Below, piece after piece: positions 1 through 6,516 of a stretch of 14,689 nt of DNA (position 1 is the first letter of the stretch; each line of letters begins with the position of its first letter). Under the pieces are notes generated by a model, which made no database searches, was not told the origin of the DNA, and was given only the letters and a program-made list of their open reading frames with translations. Origin of the DNA: Parcubacteria group bacterium GW2011_GWB1_42_6 (GTDB taxonomy: Bacteria > Patescibacteriota > Minisyncoccia > Portnoybacterales > GWB1-42-6); assembly GCA_000997475.1 (NCBI GenBank), contig LCEC01000011.1:1-14689 (forward strand). The letters are read 5' to 3'. The translations under genes were made by a program, and so were the position numbers.

Positions 1-3
1 ATA

Positions 4-109
4 GAAGTCCACAGCTAAAGCCGTGGTCCTTCGAGCTTCATTCGCCTTAGGCGAATGAATTTTCAATGATTCAATTCATCCACGTCCAAAGACGTGAACT
101 TCTTGAATT
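4..109. mobile_element. Palindromic ends resembling an IS200/IS605-family element (remnant or MITE)
   Basis: Three hairpins lie in about 105 bp. The first is CCAC-A-GC/GC-C-GTGG with a TAAA loop (9-26), clamped by GAAG/CTTC. The second is a perfect 10-bp stem TTCATTCGCC/GGCGAATGAA (37-59). The third is CACGTC/GACGTG with a CAAA loop (81-96), enclosed by AATTCA/TGAATT (73-109). CAC-rich stems with an AAA-containing loop, followed by a short C/T-rich tail, resemble the subterminal hairpins of IS200/IS605 (tnpA/tnpB) elements. No transposase coding sequence is visible, so this may be the end of an element lying upstream of the window or a small non-autonomous copy. The family assignment rests on resemblance only. 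Confidence 0.35.
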
Positions 110-146
110 AGCTTAAAAGTATTAACTTTTGAAGTAGGTTAATAAC

Positions 147-653
147 TCAATCTAGAATATAATCTGATACAAATTCATATTGTAAGTAATTGGCTCTATT
201 ATTTTGAACTAATAAGATATCTAACTCTGGCCATTTATTAGTTAGGTCTCTGATTTTCTCAAGGTTCATCCATTGAATCTGTCTTCCCAGTTCCATTTTC
301 GATCTATGGCTAGGATTTACGATTACTTGATAAATTGCAAAAGCGTCATCAAATAAAACTTCACCGGTTGATGTTTTTATAGTCTTTAAATGTAAGCTTA
401 AATACTTGAAATTATTTGACTCAACTTCTAGACCAGTGTTTTCATAGAAAATACGAATTAAAGCTTTTTCAGTGTTTTCCCCAAAATGAGGTTTTCCACC
501 CGGTAATTATTTATGGACTGATTTTTCATCAGGGAAATAGACGTTTGAGAGCAGAATTTGGGTATTTTCCGCTTCAAAGAATGCGGCATTCTCTTTGGTT
601 TGAGAACGGCCCACCTCTTGCGGAACGCCTCTCTCAAGTTTAAAGAACTCCAT
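147..653 (-). pseudogene. Nudix-like hydrolase gene interrupted by one in-frame TAA
   Basis: Reading from ATG at 653 gives 48 codons, then TAA (507-509), then 119 further codons in the same frame to TGA at 147-149. The part after the stop begins LPGGKPHFGE and continues to YENTGLEV, which matches the Nudix box layout G-x5-E-x7-R-x3-E-x2-G. The box is degenerate: the RE pair is RI and the second EE residue is N. The stop falls two codons before the PGG, where many Nudix proteins read WELPGG, so a GAA-to-TAA change is a plausible origin. The start has a strong AGGAGG five bases upstream and a good promoter. The full reading would be 168 aa, a normal Nudix size. It could be a recent pseudogene, a sequencing error, or two separate short proteins. 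The region looks A+T-richer than the synthetase genes. Confidence 0.6.
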
Positions 654-688
654 ATTTCCTCCTTCTCAAAAAGATTGCTTGATATCAA

Positions 689-718
689 ATTCTAATTTAT
701 TCCAGGATGCTTTGTCAA
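689..718 (-). promoter_or_regulatory. Sigma70-type promoter of the interrupted Nudix-like gene
   Basis: On the minus strand a consensus -35 TTGACA (713-718) is followed by an 18-base spacer and a -10 TAGAAT (689-694). It lies directly after the pheT terminator and about 35 bases before the ATG. That leaves a normal leader containing AGGAGG, so the broken gene still has intact expression signals. Confidence 0.6.
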
Positions 719-748
719 AATAAAAAACCGCCTTTGATTTGGGCGGTC
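719..748 (-). terminator. Intrinsic terminator after pheT
   Basis: On the minus strand the stem ACCGCC/GGCGGT (742-747 with 727-732), with a 9-base loop, runs into a TTTTTTATTTT tract. It lies about 57 bases after the pheT stop and closes the pheS-pheT transcription unit. Confidence 0.85.
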
Positions 749-765
749 GTAATTAAATTACAAAA

Positions 766-797
766 TCCCTCCTAACCTCCCTTTATGGAAAGGGAGG
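766..797. repeat. CCTCCC-type hairpin repeat
   Basis: The stem CCTCCCTTT/AAAGGGAGG has an ATGG loop (776-797) and is preceded by CCCTCCTAA. The same arrangement (CCCTCCTAACCTCCC, stem, then an A-rich tail) recurs in opposite orientation at 5796-5838, and a related stem is at 13604-13624, so this is a dispersed family. It sits between the pheT stop and its terminator. Confidence 0.7.
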
Positions 798-804
798 AAG
801 AAAA

Positions 805-2673
805 TTATTTCTTCAATCTCACTCCCAAATCTTTTTCAAGATTCGCGAAAATATTTTGGCGGATTTTTTGAGTATCATCGGAAGAGATCTGTTTTTGGCG
901 ATCCAAATATTCGATCGAAAGAGTCAAAGCGTTTTTATAAATATCCTTAAAATCCAAAGATTTGATTCTTGGATCAACGGCCAAAATGGCTTTTTTGATT
1001 TGCGGGTATTCAACATTTTCGGGAACAACCAGCGTCAAATCCTCTTTGATGGAATTGAATTGGCTGATCGGAATATAAATTTTATCGTTATTGGCGAGTT
1101 GGCTGATTTTTTCAAAATCCAGCTCTGCCGTCAAATAGCCGTTTTCGCCTTTTGATATTTCAAAGTCAACAGCGCCTTGGGCGATATTCATTTCATTATA
1201 AAGCATGGCTTCAATAATTCCCTTGAGCTCCAAATATTCAACGCCTTTAACGGCAATTCCCAAGCGCGAAGGCTGATCCGGAATATCGTTTTGGCGCGGC
1301 AAATAAACCGCCGCCAACTCAAAAACTTTTATTTTTTCCGCATAACCTTTGTTTTTATCCAAAACTTCCGTTAACTGCGGGATTAAAGAAACACGCAGGC
1401 AAGCGATTTTTTCGGTCAGAGGATTTAAAAGTTCAAGCTGATTCTCTCCGGCGTTGCAACTTGAAGCCGAATAGTTATAGCATTCAAAAAATCCGTTGTG
1501 CTTCAAAAAATTCTTGGCGATACCTTCCCAATAAAATATTTTTTCGGGCTGCAATCGCGGAATTTCGCCGGCCAAAAGTTTTGAGGGCAAATTATGATAG
1601 CCGTAAATCCTGATCACTTCTTCGGCCAGATCTTCCGGAATATCGATATCATTCAACCGCCAAGAAGGAACCTTGGCTTTTTTGCCTTTGATTTCAAAGC
1701 CCAAACTTTCCAAGATTTCATCGGCGCGCGATTTTTCAATTTCAACTCCGGCCAAAAGATTAATTTTTTCATAATCAATTTCAACTTCTTTTGATCGGGG
1801 TTTGATATTGACAATATCAATCAGATCCGAAGAAATTTTCCCTCCCGCCAATTCCTGCGACATTTCAACCGCTTTCCAAAGCGCCGGCAAAACCCCTTCA
1901 AAATCTATGCCTTTTTCAAAACGAGTGGCCGCTTCCGTGCGATGCCCCAAAGTCATTGAGGCGCGACGGATTTTCATCGGGTCGTAAACTTGCACAAAAA
2001 GCAAAACTTTTTTGGTATTTTCGTCTATTTCGCTGTTTTTGGCGCCCATGATTCCGCAAAGATCAATCAATCGGCCTTCGCCGTCCTCAATCACAATCAT
2101 GCCTTGCGGCAATTCCCTTTCCATGCCATCAAGCGTTATCACTTTTTCTCCGGCGCGCGAATCGCGCAGAATCATTTTGCCGCTTTTAATTTTGTCATAG
2201 TCAAAAGCGTGCATGGGTTGCCCCAAATCAAACATCAAATAATTCGTAATATCTATAACATTATTCAATGGGCGAGTGCCGACTTTTTCAAGGCGATCTC
2301 TCATCCATTCGGGAGATTCTTTGATTTGAACCTCGTCCAAAACAATCGCGCTGAAGCGGGGAACCAGATTTTTATCGCGAATTTCCACTTCCAATTTGTC
2401 TTTGCCCGAAGTTTTCTGGGCTTTGGATTCTTTATATTTAAACTTATAATCTTTTTTAGGAAGCAAAGATTTGAGCTCTCTGGCAATTCCCATTATAGAA
2501 AGAGCATCACTTCGATTGGTTGTGATTTCCGCTTCCCAAACAATGTCGCCTTTGATTTCGTTTGTTCTTTCAACATTAAAAGCGTGGGCCGACATTTTTT
2601 TGGCGAGCTCAACCGGCGAAACGTCAGTTTCAATATAGTCTTTGAGCCAAGATTGGGGAATGAAAATATTCAT
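805..2673 (-). CDS. pheT: Phenylalanyl-tRNA synthetase beta chain, short form without the N-terminal tRNA-binding domain
   Basis: Beta chain of the PheS2PheT2 enzyme that charges tRNA-Phe, with proofreading of misacylated Tyr-tRNA-Phe. The chosen ATG at 2673 has GAGG five bases upstream and starts MNIFIPQSWLKDYI; a TTG ten codons earlier lacks such support. The protein is 622 aa, against about 800 in typical bacteria. The EMAP/OB-type tRNA-binding domain usually found near residues 40-150 is absent: the N-terminal segment runs directly into EITTNRSDALSIMGIAREL. The B3/B4 editing core (about 105-260, with RPLNNVIDITNY and GQPMHAFDYDKI), the B5 domain (about 295-370) and a C-terminal ferredoxin-fold anticodon-binding domain (about 530-622) are present. 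It follows pheS, but a GxxExxY gene lies between them, and its Shine-Dalgarno is in the outer tip of an inverted repeat. Confidence 0.95.
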   Translation of the reverse strand: MNIFIPQSWLKDYIETDVSPVELAKKMSAHAFNVERTNEIKGDIVWEAEITTNRSDALSIMGIARELKSLLPKKDYKFKYKESKAQKTSGKDKLEVEIRDKNLVPRFSAIVLDEVQIKESPEWMRDRLEKVGTRPLNNVIDITNYLMFDLGQPMHAFDYDKIKSGKMILRDSRAGEKVITLDGMERELPQGMIVIEDGEGRLIDLCGIMGAKNSEIDENTKKVLLFVQVYDPMKIRRASMTLGHRTEAATRFEKGIDFEGVLPALWKAVEMSQELAGGKISSDLIDIVNIKPRSKEVEIDYEKINLLAGVEIEKSRADEILESLGFEIKGKKAKVPSWRLNDIDIPEDLAEEVIRIYGYHNLPSKLLAGEIPRLQPEKIFYWEGIAKNFLKHNGFFECYNYSASSCNAGENQLELLNPLTEKIACLRVSLIPQLTEVLDKNKGYAEKIKVFELAAVYLPRQNDIPDQPSRLGIAVKGVEYLELKGIIEAMLYNEMNIAQGAVDFEISKGENGYLTAELDFEKISQLANNDKIYIPISQFNSIKEDLTLVVPENVEYPQIKKAILAVDPRIKSLDFKDIYKNALTLSIEYLDRQKQISSDDTQKIRQNIFANLEKDLGVRLKK

Positions 2674-2678
2674 AAATT

Positions 2679-2719
2679 CCTCACTAATTACGAATGAATG
2701 CAAGCCAATTACGAATGGA
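2679..2719. repeat. Left 41-bp inverted repeat bounding the GxxExxY gene
   Basis: It begins CCTCACTAATTACGAAT and matches the reverse complement of 3109-3149 at 33 of 41 positions. It contains two copies of AATTACGAAT (2686-2695 and 2707-2716) spaced 21 bp apart. The outer CCTCAC is also the pheT ribosome binding site when read on the minus strand. The inner end overlaps the 3' end of the GxxExxY gene. Confidence 0.8.
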
Positions 2720-3113
2720 CAGAATTAACTATTCTTCTAAATTGAACTCCGTTTTTTGTGAAATTAGCCAGTATTCCAAGTTGTAAGTTTGCCGCTTTTA
2801 GATAACTGGATATTTGTTCTATATTATTCTTCAAAAATCTTTCACCTTGTTTTACTTCTAATATAACCTTATCATCAATCAAAAAATCAAAAATAACGAC
2901 AATTTTTTTCTCCTCTTTTAAGACAACCTCGATTCTATGTTCTTTTTTAAAAGGAATTTTTAATAAAGAAAGGATTTCTGCAATTGCGTTTTTGTAATAT
3001 TTCTCACTATACCCAAAACCCAATTTATTGGAAACATCAAATAATACGCCGACTATTTGATAACTCAATTCGGGATAAATAAGATCTGCCTTAATAATTC
3101 TTCCGTATCCCAT
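2709..3113 (-). CDS. GxxExxY-family protein (PD-(D/E)XK nuclease-like)
   Basis: 134 aa. The family signature is visible as G34-x2-E37-x2-Y40 within GFGYSEKYY, after the typical opening DLIYPELSYQIVGVLFDV. A later segment, D76 onward to LEVK (85-88), fits the acidic-plus-lysine pattern of PD-(D/E)XK nucleases. The biological role of this family is not established. No signal peptide or membrane segment is seen. The ATG lies inside the right inverted repeat and there is no clear Shine-Dalgarno, so translation may depend on pheS transcription. It splits the normally adjacent pheS and pheT, and the segment looks A+T-richer than its neighbours. Both points favour an inserted cassette. Confidence 0.88.
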   Translation of the reverse strand: MGYGRIIKADLIYPELSYQIVGVLFDVSNKLGFGYSEKYYKNAIAEILSLLKIPFKKEHRIEVVLKEEKKIVVIFDFLIDDKVILEVKQGERFLKNNIEQISSYLKAANLQLGILANFTKNGVQFRRIVNSVHS

Positions 3114-3149
3114 TCGTAATTAGAGCGAATTTATTCGTAATTGGTGAGG
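3109..3149. repeat. Right 41-bp inverted repeat bounding the GxxExxY gene
   Basis: Partner of 2679-2719. It carries two copies of ATTCGTAATT (3112-3121 and 3133-3142), again spaced 21 bp apart, and ends TTGGTGAGG five bases after the pheS stop codon. The start codon of the GxxExxY gene lies in its inner end. No convincing target-site duplication is seen outside the pair. Confidence 0.8.
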
Positions 3150-3154
3150 GAAAG

Positions 3155-4192
3155 TCAAAACTGTGATAAAAATTTCAAATTGTTTTCGCCCAAATATCTC
3201 ATATCGTCAATTTTAAGCCCGGCTTTCATCATATAAGTCCTCTCAACTCCCCAGCCGAAAGCGAATCCGTTGTAAATTTTGGGATCGACTTTGCCGGCTT
3301 TCAAAACATTGGGATGAACCATGCCGGCGCCGCCGATTTCCACCCAGCCTTCTTTGCAAAAACGGCAACCCGCTCCTTGGCACAGGCCGCAACTGACATC
3401 CACTTCAAAACTCGGTTCGGTAAATCGGAAATGAAAAGGCCGCAGCCTTGTTTTTCTTCCGGGACCAAAAAATTTTTGGGCGAAATAATCCAAAACGCCG
3501 CGCAAATTGGCAATGCTCAAATTTTTATCAATCGCCAATCCTTCAAATTGGAAAAAGAAAGGAATGTGGTTAACGTCAATTTGCCGCCGGCCGCAGCGGG
3601 AAATATTAAGCATGCGGATAGGCAACTGATTTTTCAACATTTCGCGGACTTGCCCGCTTGAGGTATGCGGCGAAACAACCAATTTTCCATATTCTTTGTT
3701 TTCCGGCGCTTTCACGAAAAAAGTTTCCCACTCATCCCGCGCCGGATGCGTTTTGGGCATATTCAGAGATTCAAAAGCGAAATAGTCCCAATCAACTTCC
3801 GGATGCCTCACTTGCGTAAATCCCAAAGGCTTGAAAATTTCCACGATTTCGCGGATTGCTTGAGTTATAATCGGATGCAAGTGGCCGATCTGGGGCTTCT
3901 TTCCGGGAAGAGTTTTTTCAAATTGAGAAACTCCGATTTCTGTTCCGGCGAAAAATTCGGAATGCAGCTCGGATAACTTTGATTCTATATTGTTTTTGAG
4001 TTGGTTTAATTTCCGGCCGAAATCTTTTTTAATTTCCGGAGAAATTTGGGCGAATTCGCCAAAAAGCCCGGCCAAGATTCCTTTCTTACCCAGATATTTG
4101 ACCCGCAAGCTTTCCAAATCGTCCAAAGAAGAAACTTTTTTTAAGTCTTCCATGAATTCCTTGGCCAGATTTTCGAATTTACTTTGATCCAC
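3155..4192 (-). CDS. pheS: Phenylalanyl-tRNA synthetase alpha chain
   Basis: Catalytic class II subunit that activates Phe and charges tRNA-Phe together with PheT. 345 aa, normal for the family. An N-terminal coiled-coil tRNA-binding region (1-85) is followed by the class II core: motif 1 region about 124-146, HTSSGQVR (176-183), FQFEGLAID (214-222), RFTEPSFEVDV (256-266) and motif 3 GFAFGWGVER (309-318). Four cysteines in C-x2-C-x4-C-x2-C (268, 271, 276, 279) form the zinc-ribbon-like insertion known in many PheS proteins. The start is GTG at 4190-4192, chosen because the coiled coil begins there. No Shine-Dalgarno is visible, and a TAAGCC element lies six bases before the GTG, as in aspS. 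The gene starts about 25 bases from structured repeat copy A. Confidence 0.95.
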   Translation of the reverse strand: MDQSKFENLAKEFMEDLKKVSSLDDLESLRVKYLGKKGILAGLFGEFAQISPEIKKDFGRKLNQLKNNIESKLSELHSEFFAGTEIGVSQFEKTLPGKKPQIGHLHPIITQAIREIVEIFKPLGFTQVRHPEVDWDYFAFESLNMPKTHPARDEWETFFVKAPENKEYGKLVVSPHTSSGQVREMLKNQLPIRMLNISRCGRRQIDVNHIPFFFQFEGLAIDKNLSIANLRGVLDYFAQKFFGPGRKTRLRPFHFRFTEPSFEVDVSCGLCQGAGCRFCKEGWVEIGGAGMVHPNVLKAGKVDPKIYNGFAFGWGVERTYMMKAGLKIDDMRYLGENNLKFLSQF

Positions 4193-4216
4193 AATAATGG
4201 CTTAAAATATAAATCT

Positions 4217-4408
4217 CTCTGCCAAAACGCCCATATGACAAATTCAGATATAAAATCGAGATGAGTCAAGCGTAAAATTTGTTGAGGGAAGCCCCGCAGC
4301 TGCGGGGCGACTTTACCGAAACAAATTTAGCGAGACGAATCCGATTTTATCTGAATTTGGAATCGGGCGCAGTCTTTTGGGCCGCTTTTCTGCTGCCAGA
4401 AAAGCGGC
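4217..4408. repeat. Structured ~190-nt intergenic repeat, copy A
   Basis: Nested complementary segments form one long irregular hairpin plus a side hairpin. P1 is CGCCC (4228-4232) with GGGCG (4365-4369). P2 is 4239-4258 with 4342-4359, 18 bp and a 2-base bulge. P3 is AAATTTGTT (4275-4283) with AACAAATTT (4320-4328). P4 is a perfect palindrome GCCCCGCAGCTGCGGGGC (4291-4308). P5 is GCCGCTTTTCTG/CAGAAAAGCGGC with a 4-base loop (4381-4408). Copy B at 9105-9300 has the same layout, with base changes on both sides of P2, P3 and P5. It fills the aspS-pheS space, starting 10 bases after the aspS stop. No T-tract follows P5, so it is not an obvious terminator. It could be a structured RNA in the transcript or a non-autonomous mobile element. 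Confidence 0.8.
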
Positions 4409-4417
4409 AAAATAGAT

Positions 4418-5701
4418 TTACGGCGACAGCCTCTTCATATCCCTCGGAAACAGAATCGCTTCTTTAATGCTCTTCAATCCCAGCATTTGCTGGATGATCC
4501 GTTCCGAACCCATTCCCCAGCCGCCGTGCGGCGGCATCGCGTACTTGAAAATATCCAAATAATATTCCATGCCGTCGGGACTGATATTTTTCTTGGCCAT
4601 ATTTTCCATCAACATTTTGTAATCATTGATGCGCTGGCTGCCCGTGGCGATTTCCAAACCCTTGTAAATCAAATCAAAACCGCAAGTTTCGGCCGGATTA
4701 TCTTTGTCGGGCATCGTGTAAAACGGGCGATCGCTCCAAGGATAGTGGGTGATAAACAAAAAGTCCGAATTAAATTCTTCTTTGGCCCAACGGCCGGCCA
4801 ATCTTTCTCCTTCCGGATCGATATCGGTGGTTTCGGGAATTTCGTAATTATATTTTTCTTTGATGATTTTCTTGATTTGGGCCAATTTTATTTGCGGAAT
4901 TTTTTCCGGAACTTTAGGAATTTCCGCTCCATAGGCTTCCAGACAGTTTTGGCTTTTCTCGCGCATATGGCCAAACATACCGGCCAAAATTTTATTGAGC
5001 ATCGCCATCACATCGCCAAAATCATCAATAAATCCCATCTCGGCGTCCAGGCTGATATATTCATTAACATGGCGGGTGGTGAAATGAGGCTCAGCGCGAA
5101 AAGCCGGCCCAATTTCAAAAACCCGCTCAAAAACGCCAACCATAATTTGCTTGAAAAATTGCGGGCTTTGCGCCAGATACGCGTTTTTATCGAAATATTC
5201 AAGTTTGAAAAAATTCGCCCCGCCTTCCGAAGCCGCTTCCAAAATTTTGGGAGTTTTTATTTCAATAAAGCACTCCTCGCGCATCGCTTTGTCGTAGGAT
5301 TCAAGCAAAAGATCGTAGAGCCGAAAAATCTGCTGAACTTTGGGATGCCTCAAAGAAAGAGGGCGATAATCCAGCAAAGTCGCCAATTGCAAATTCAAAT
5401 CCGGTTTGGATAAATCAAACGGCAAATCTTCAATGCTGGGAGCCGTGATTTTTAATTCTTTGCCAAAAATTTCAACTCCGCCCTTGGCGCGCTTATCTTC
5501 GCGAACTTCACCAATAACTTCCACCGCGTCGCCGATTCTGGCAAAAATTTCCGTTTCCCAAACAGTTTGCACCAAGCCCTTATAATCTTGAACCAACACG
5601 AATTTCACATTGCTCAAACCCCGCACGTTCATCACGCGGCCTTTGATCAAAACCTCTTCGTTGATATGATTTTTTAGTTGATCAATTAGAGTTCGTTCCA
5701 T
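4418..5701 (-). CDS. aspS: Aspartyl-tRNA synthetase, archaeal-type, possibly non-discriminating
   Basis: Class IIb synthetase that charges tRNA-Asp. 427 aa, the length of archaeal/eukaryotic-type AspRS; the bacterial-type enzyme is near 590 aa with a GAD insertion, absent here. It has an N-terminal OB-fold anticodon-binding domain (1-90), motif 2 region GPAFRAEPH...TTRHVNEY (198-215) and motif 3 GGWGMGSER (393-401). The ending LFPRDMKRLSP favours AspRS over AsnRS. The specificity position that is W in discriminating archaeal AspRS (GWVW) is M24 here (GRVM), so charging of tRNA-Asn as well is possible, but this cannot be settled from sequence alone. The ATG at 5701 has no Shine-Dalgarno. A promoter ends six bases before it. 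Confidence 0.9.
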   Translation of the reverse strand: MERTLIDQLKNHINEEVLIKGRVMNVRGLSNVKFVLVQDYKGLVQTVWETEIFARIGDAVEVIGEVREDKRAKGGVEIFGKELKITAPSIEDLPFDLSKPDLNLQLATLLDYRPLSLRHPKVQQIFRLYDLLLESYDKAMREECFIEIKTPKILEAASEGGANFFKLEYFDKNAYLAQSPQFFKQIMVGVFERVFEIGPAFRAEPHFTTRHVNEYISLDAEMGFIDDFGDVMAMLNKILAGMFGHMREKSQNCLEAYGAEIPKVPEKIPQIKLAQIKKIIKEKYNYEIPETTDIDPEGERLAGRWAKEEFNSDFLFITHYPWSDRPFYTMPDKDNPAETCGFDLIYKGLEIATGSQRINDYKMLMENMAKKNISPDGMEYYLDIFKYAMPPHGGWGMGSERIIQQMLGLKSIKEAILFPRDMKRLSP

Positions 5702-5707
5702 AAAAAT

Positions 5708-5736
5708 AGCTTAACAAAAATTTATTCGAAAGACAA
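5708..5736 (-). promoter_or_regulatory. Promoter of aspS, leaderless geometry
   Basis: On the minus strand -35 TTGTCT (5731-5736), a 17-base spacer ending in an extended TGT, -10 TAAGCT (5708-5713), then only six bases (ATTTTT) to the ATG. Transcription would start at or next to the start codon. The -10 match is weak (3 of 6), but the extended element and spacing support it. Confidence 0.45.
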
Positions 5737-5748
5737 GACGAAGCAGTC

Positions 5749-5838
5749 CTCCTCTCCTCCTGGAGGAGAGGAGTTAGAGGTGAGGTAATTTGAATTTTCC
5801 CCTCCCCTTAAGATAAGGGGAGGTTAGGAGGGGTTATA
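5749..5838. repeat. Paired C-rich/G-rich hairpins of the CCTCCC family
   Basis: A 12-bp stem CTCCTCTCCTCC/GGAGGAGAGGAG around a single T (5749-5773) is followed by TTAGAGGTGAGG. A second stem CCTCCCCTT/AAGGGGAGG (5801-5823) is followed by TTAGGAGGGG. The second is the inverted equivalent of the repeat at 766-797. No protein-coding potential is seen. Confidence 0.7.
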
Positions 5839-5880
5839 TAAATGGTTTACATTTATTTTAAATGAATTAACTCCCCCCAG

Positions 5881-5902
5881 CCCCCTCTTATATAAGAGGG
5901 GG
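5881..5902. repeat. Perfect 22-bp palindrome, C-rich hairpin
   Basis: CCCCCTCTTAT followed directly by its exact reverse complement. It is preceded by CTCCCCCCAG and is probably another member of the C-rich hairpin family. It lies in the non-coding space between aspS and the small gene at 6026-6382. Confidence 0.7.
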
Positions 5903-5938
5903 AAATTCAACGGCTCAGCGCGTTGAGCCGTTGAATTT
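5903..5938. repeat. Perfect 15-bp inverted repeat hairpin
   Basis: AAATTCAACGGCTCA (5903-5917) and its exact complement (5924-5938) enclose GCGCGT. No T-tract follows on either strand, so it is not a typical terminator. Its left arm abuts the preceding palindrome, giving two adjacent cruciform-capable sequences. The rest of 5702-6025 holds short repeats of TTCGCATG (around 5954 and 5974) and a terminator, with no gene. Confidence 0.75.
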
Positions 5939-5983
5939 ATTTGTATGGGCGCATTCGCATGTATTTGCGCCGTTCGCATGCAT

Positions 5984-6013
5984 AAAAAAGCCGCACGGGT
6001 TCACCATGCGGCT
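5984..6013 (-). terminator. Intrinsic terminator of the small unknown gene
   Basis: On the minus strand the stem AGCCGCA/TGCGGCT (6007-6013 with 5989-5995) is followed by TTTTTTAT. It begins 12 bases after the stop codon of the 6026-6382 gene, so that gene is probably transcribed alone. Confidence 0.9.
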
Positions 6014-6025
6014 GAAAATAACCAA

Positions 6026-6382
6026 CTACCTTTTTTCTATCGGAATTTCCATAACTTCGGCAAATTGAGCCAATTCCTTTTCGCCATAGACTCCTGTAGC
6101 TTTGGCGATTGTATATATATGGAAGTCGCTGACTTTTTTAAAATCAGTGAAACCCTCATAATAATTTCTCATTCGAACGGGCCGACCGCCGGAAACACCG
6201 AAAATCTTCTTGCCGGATCCAAGAAAAATTTCATAAACTCGGGTCCTCGCAGTGCAATCATCAAATTTATAATCCACACCATCCACAAAATTCACTTGGA
6301 CAACCTGACCTTCAAACTCCAGCCCAATATATCTTTCCATCTCCTTTAAATCCTTGGGACTGACCTTCATTTGTTTAGACAT
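6026..6382 (-). CDS. Hypothetical protein, 118 aa
   Basis: I do not recognise this protein. It is soluble and mixed-charge, with no signal peptide, membrane segment or cysteine cluster (one Cys). The middle (about 20-60) has alternating hydrophobic residues, as in FEGQVVQVNFVDGVDYKF, suggesting beta strands. The C-terminus (about 80-118) reads as helical. The start is well supported: AGGAG lies seven bases before the ATG. It has its own promoter divergent from proS and its own terminator, so it is a monocistronic gene with a leader of about 60 bases. The expression signals make it a real gene despite the unknown function. Confidence 0.8.
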   Translation of the reverse strand: MSKQMKVSPKDLKEMERYIGLEFEGQVVQVNFVDGVDYKFDDCTARTRVYEIFLGSGKKIFGVSGGRPVRMRNYYEGFTDFKKVSDFHIYTIAKATGVYGEKELAQFAEVMEIPIEKR

Positions 6383-6451
6383 CTCAATCTCCTTTCTAAA
6401 CAGGAAGAAATAGAAAAAATCTCAATTTAAAGAACGAGAGTATGTGATAAT

Positions 6452-6479
6452 ATTTAACATATCTCCGCCATCTTGTCAA
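6452..6479 (-). promoter_or_regulatory. Promoter of the 118-aa gene
   Basis: On the minus strand a consensus -35 TTGACA (6474-6479), a 16-base spacer ending in ATG, and a -10 TTAAAT (6452-6457). A leader of about 65 bases carrying AGGAG follows. It is back to back with the proS promoter, with three bases between the two -35 boxes. Confidence 0.6.
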
Positions 6480-6481
6480 TA

Positions 6482-6510
6482 TTTGCACAAATCTCCCCAT
6501 TCGCTATACT
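6482..6510 (+). promoter_or_regulatory. Promoter of proS, leaderless geometry
   Basis: -35 TTTGCA (6482-6487), 17-base spacer, -10 TATACT (6505-6510), then GAAATC and the ATG at 6517. The expected transcription start coincides with the start codon. There is no Shine-Dalgarno upstream of proS, which agrees with a leaderless mRNA. Confidence 0.6.
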
Positions 6511-6516
6511 GAAATC

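Noticed and set aside
507..509. Stop codon reassignment to explain the interrupted Nudix-like gene
   Set aside because: The stop is TAA, whereas the known CPR recoding concerns TGA. All other genes here use TAA, TGA and TAG as normal stops.
458..688. 76-codon open frame on the - strand near the Nudix-like gene
   Set aside because: It is an out-of-frame overlap. The other frame has the AGGAGG-linked ATG and the Nudix box.
4381..4408. P5 hairpin of structured copy A as the aspS terminator
   Set aside because: No T-tract follows on the minus strand, and copy B also lacks one.
4487..5413. 308-codon open frame on the + strand opposite aspS
   Set aside because: It is exactly antisense to conserved AspRS motifs, has no family resemblance and no initiation signals.
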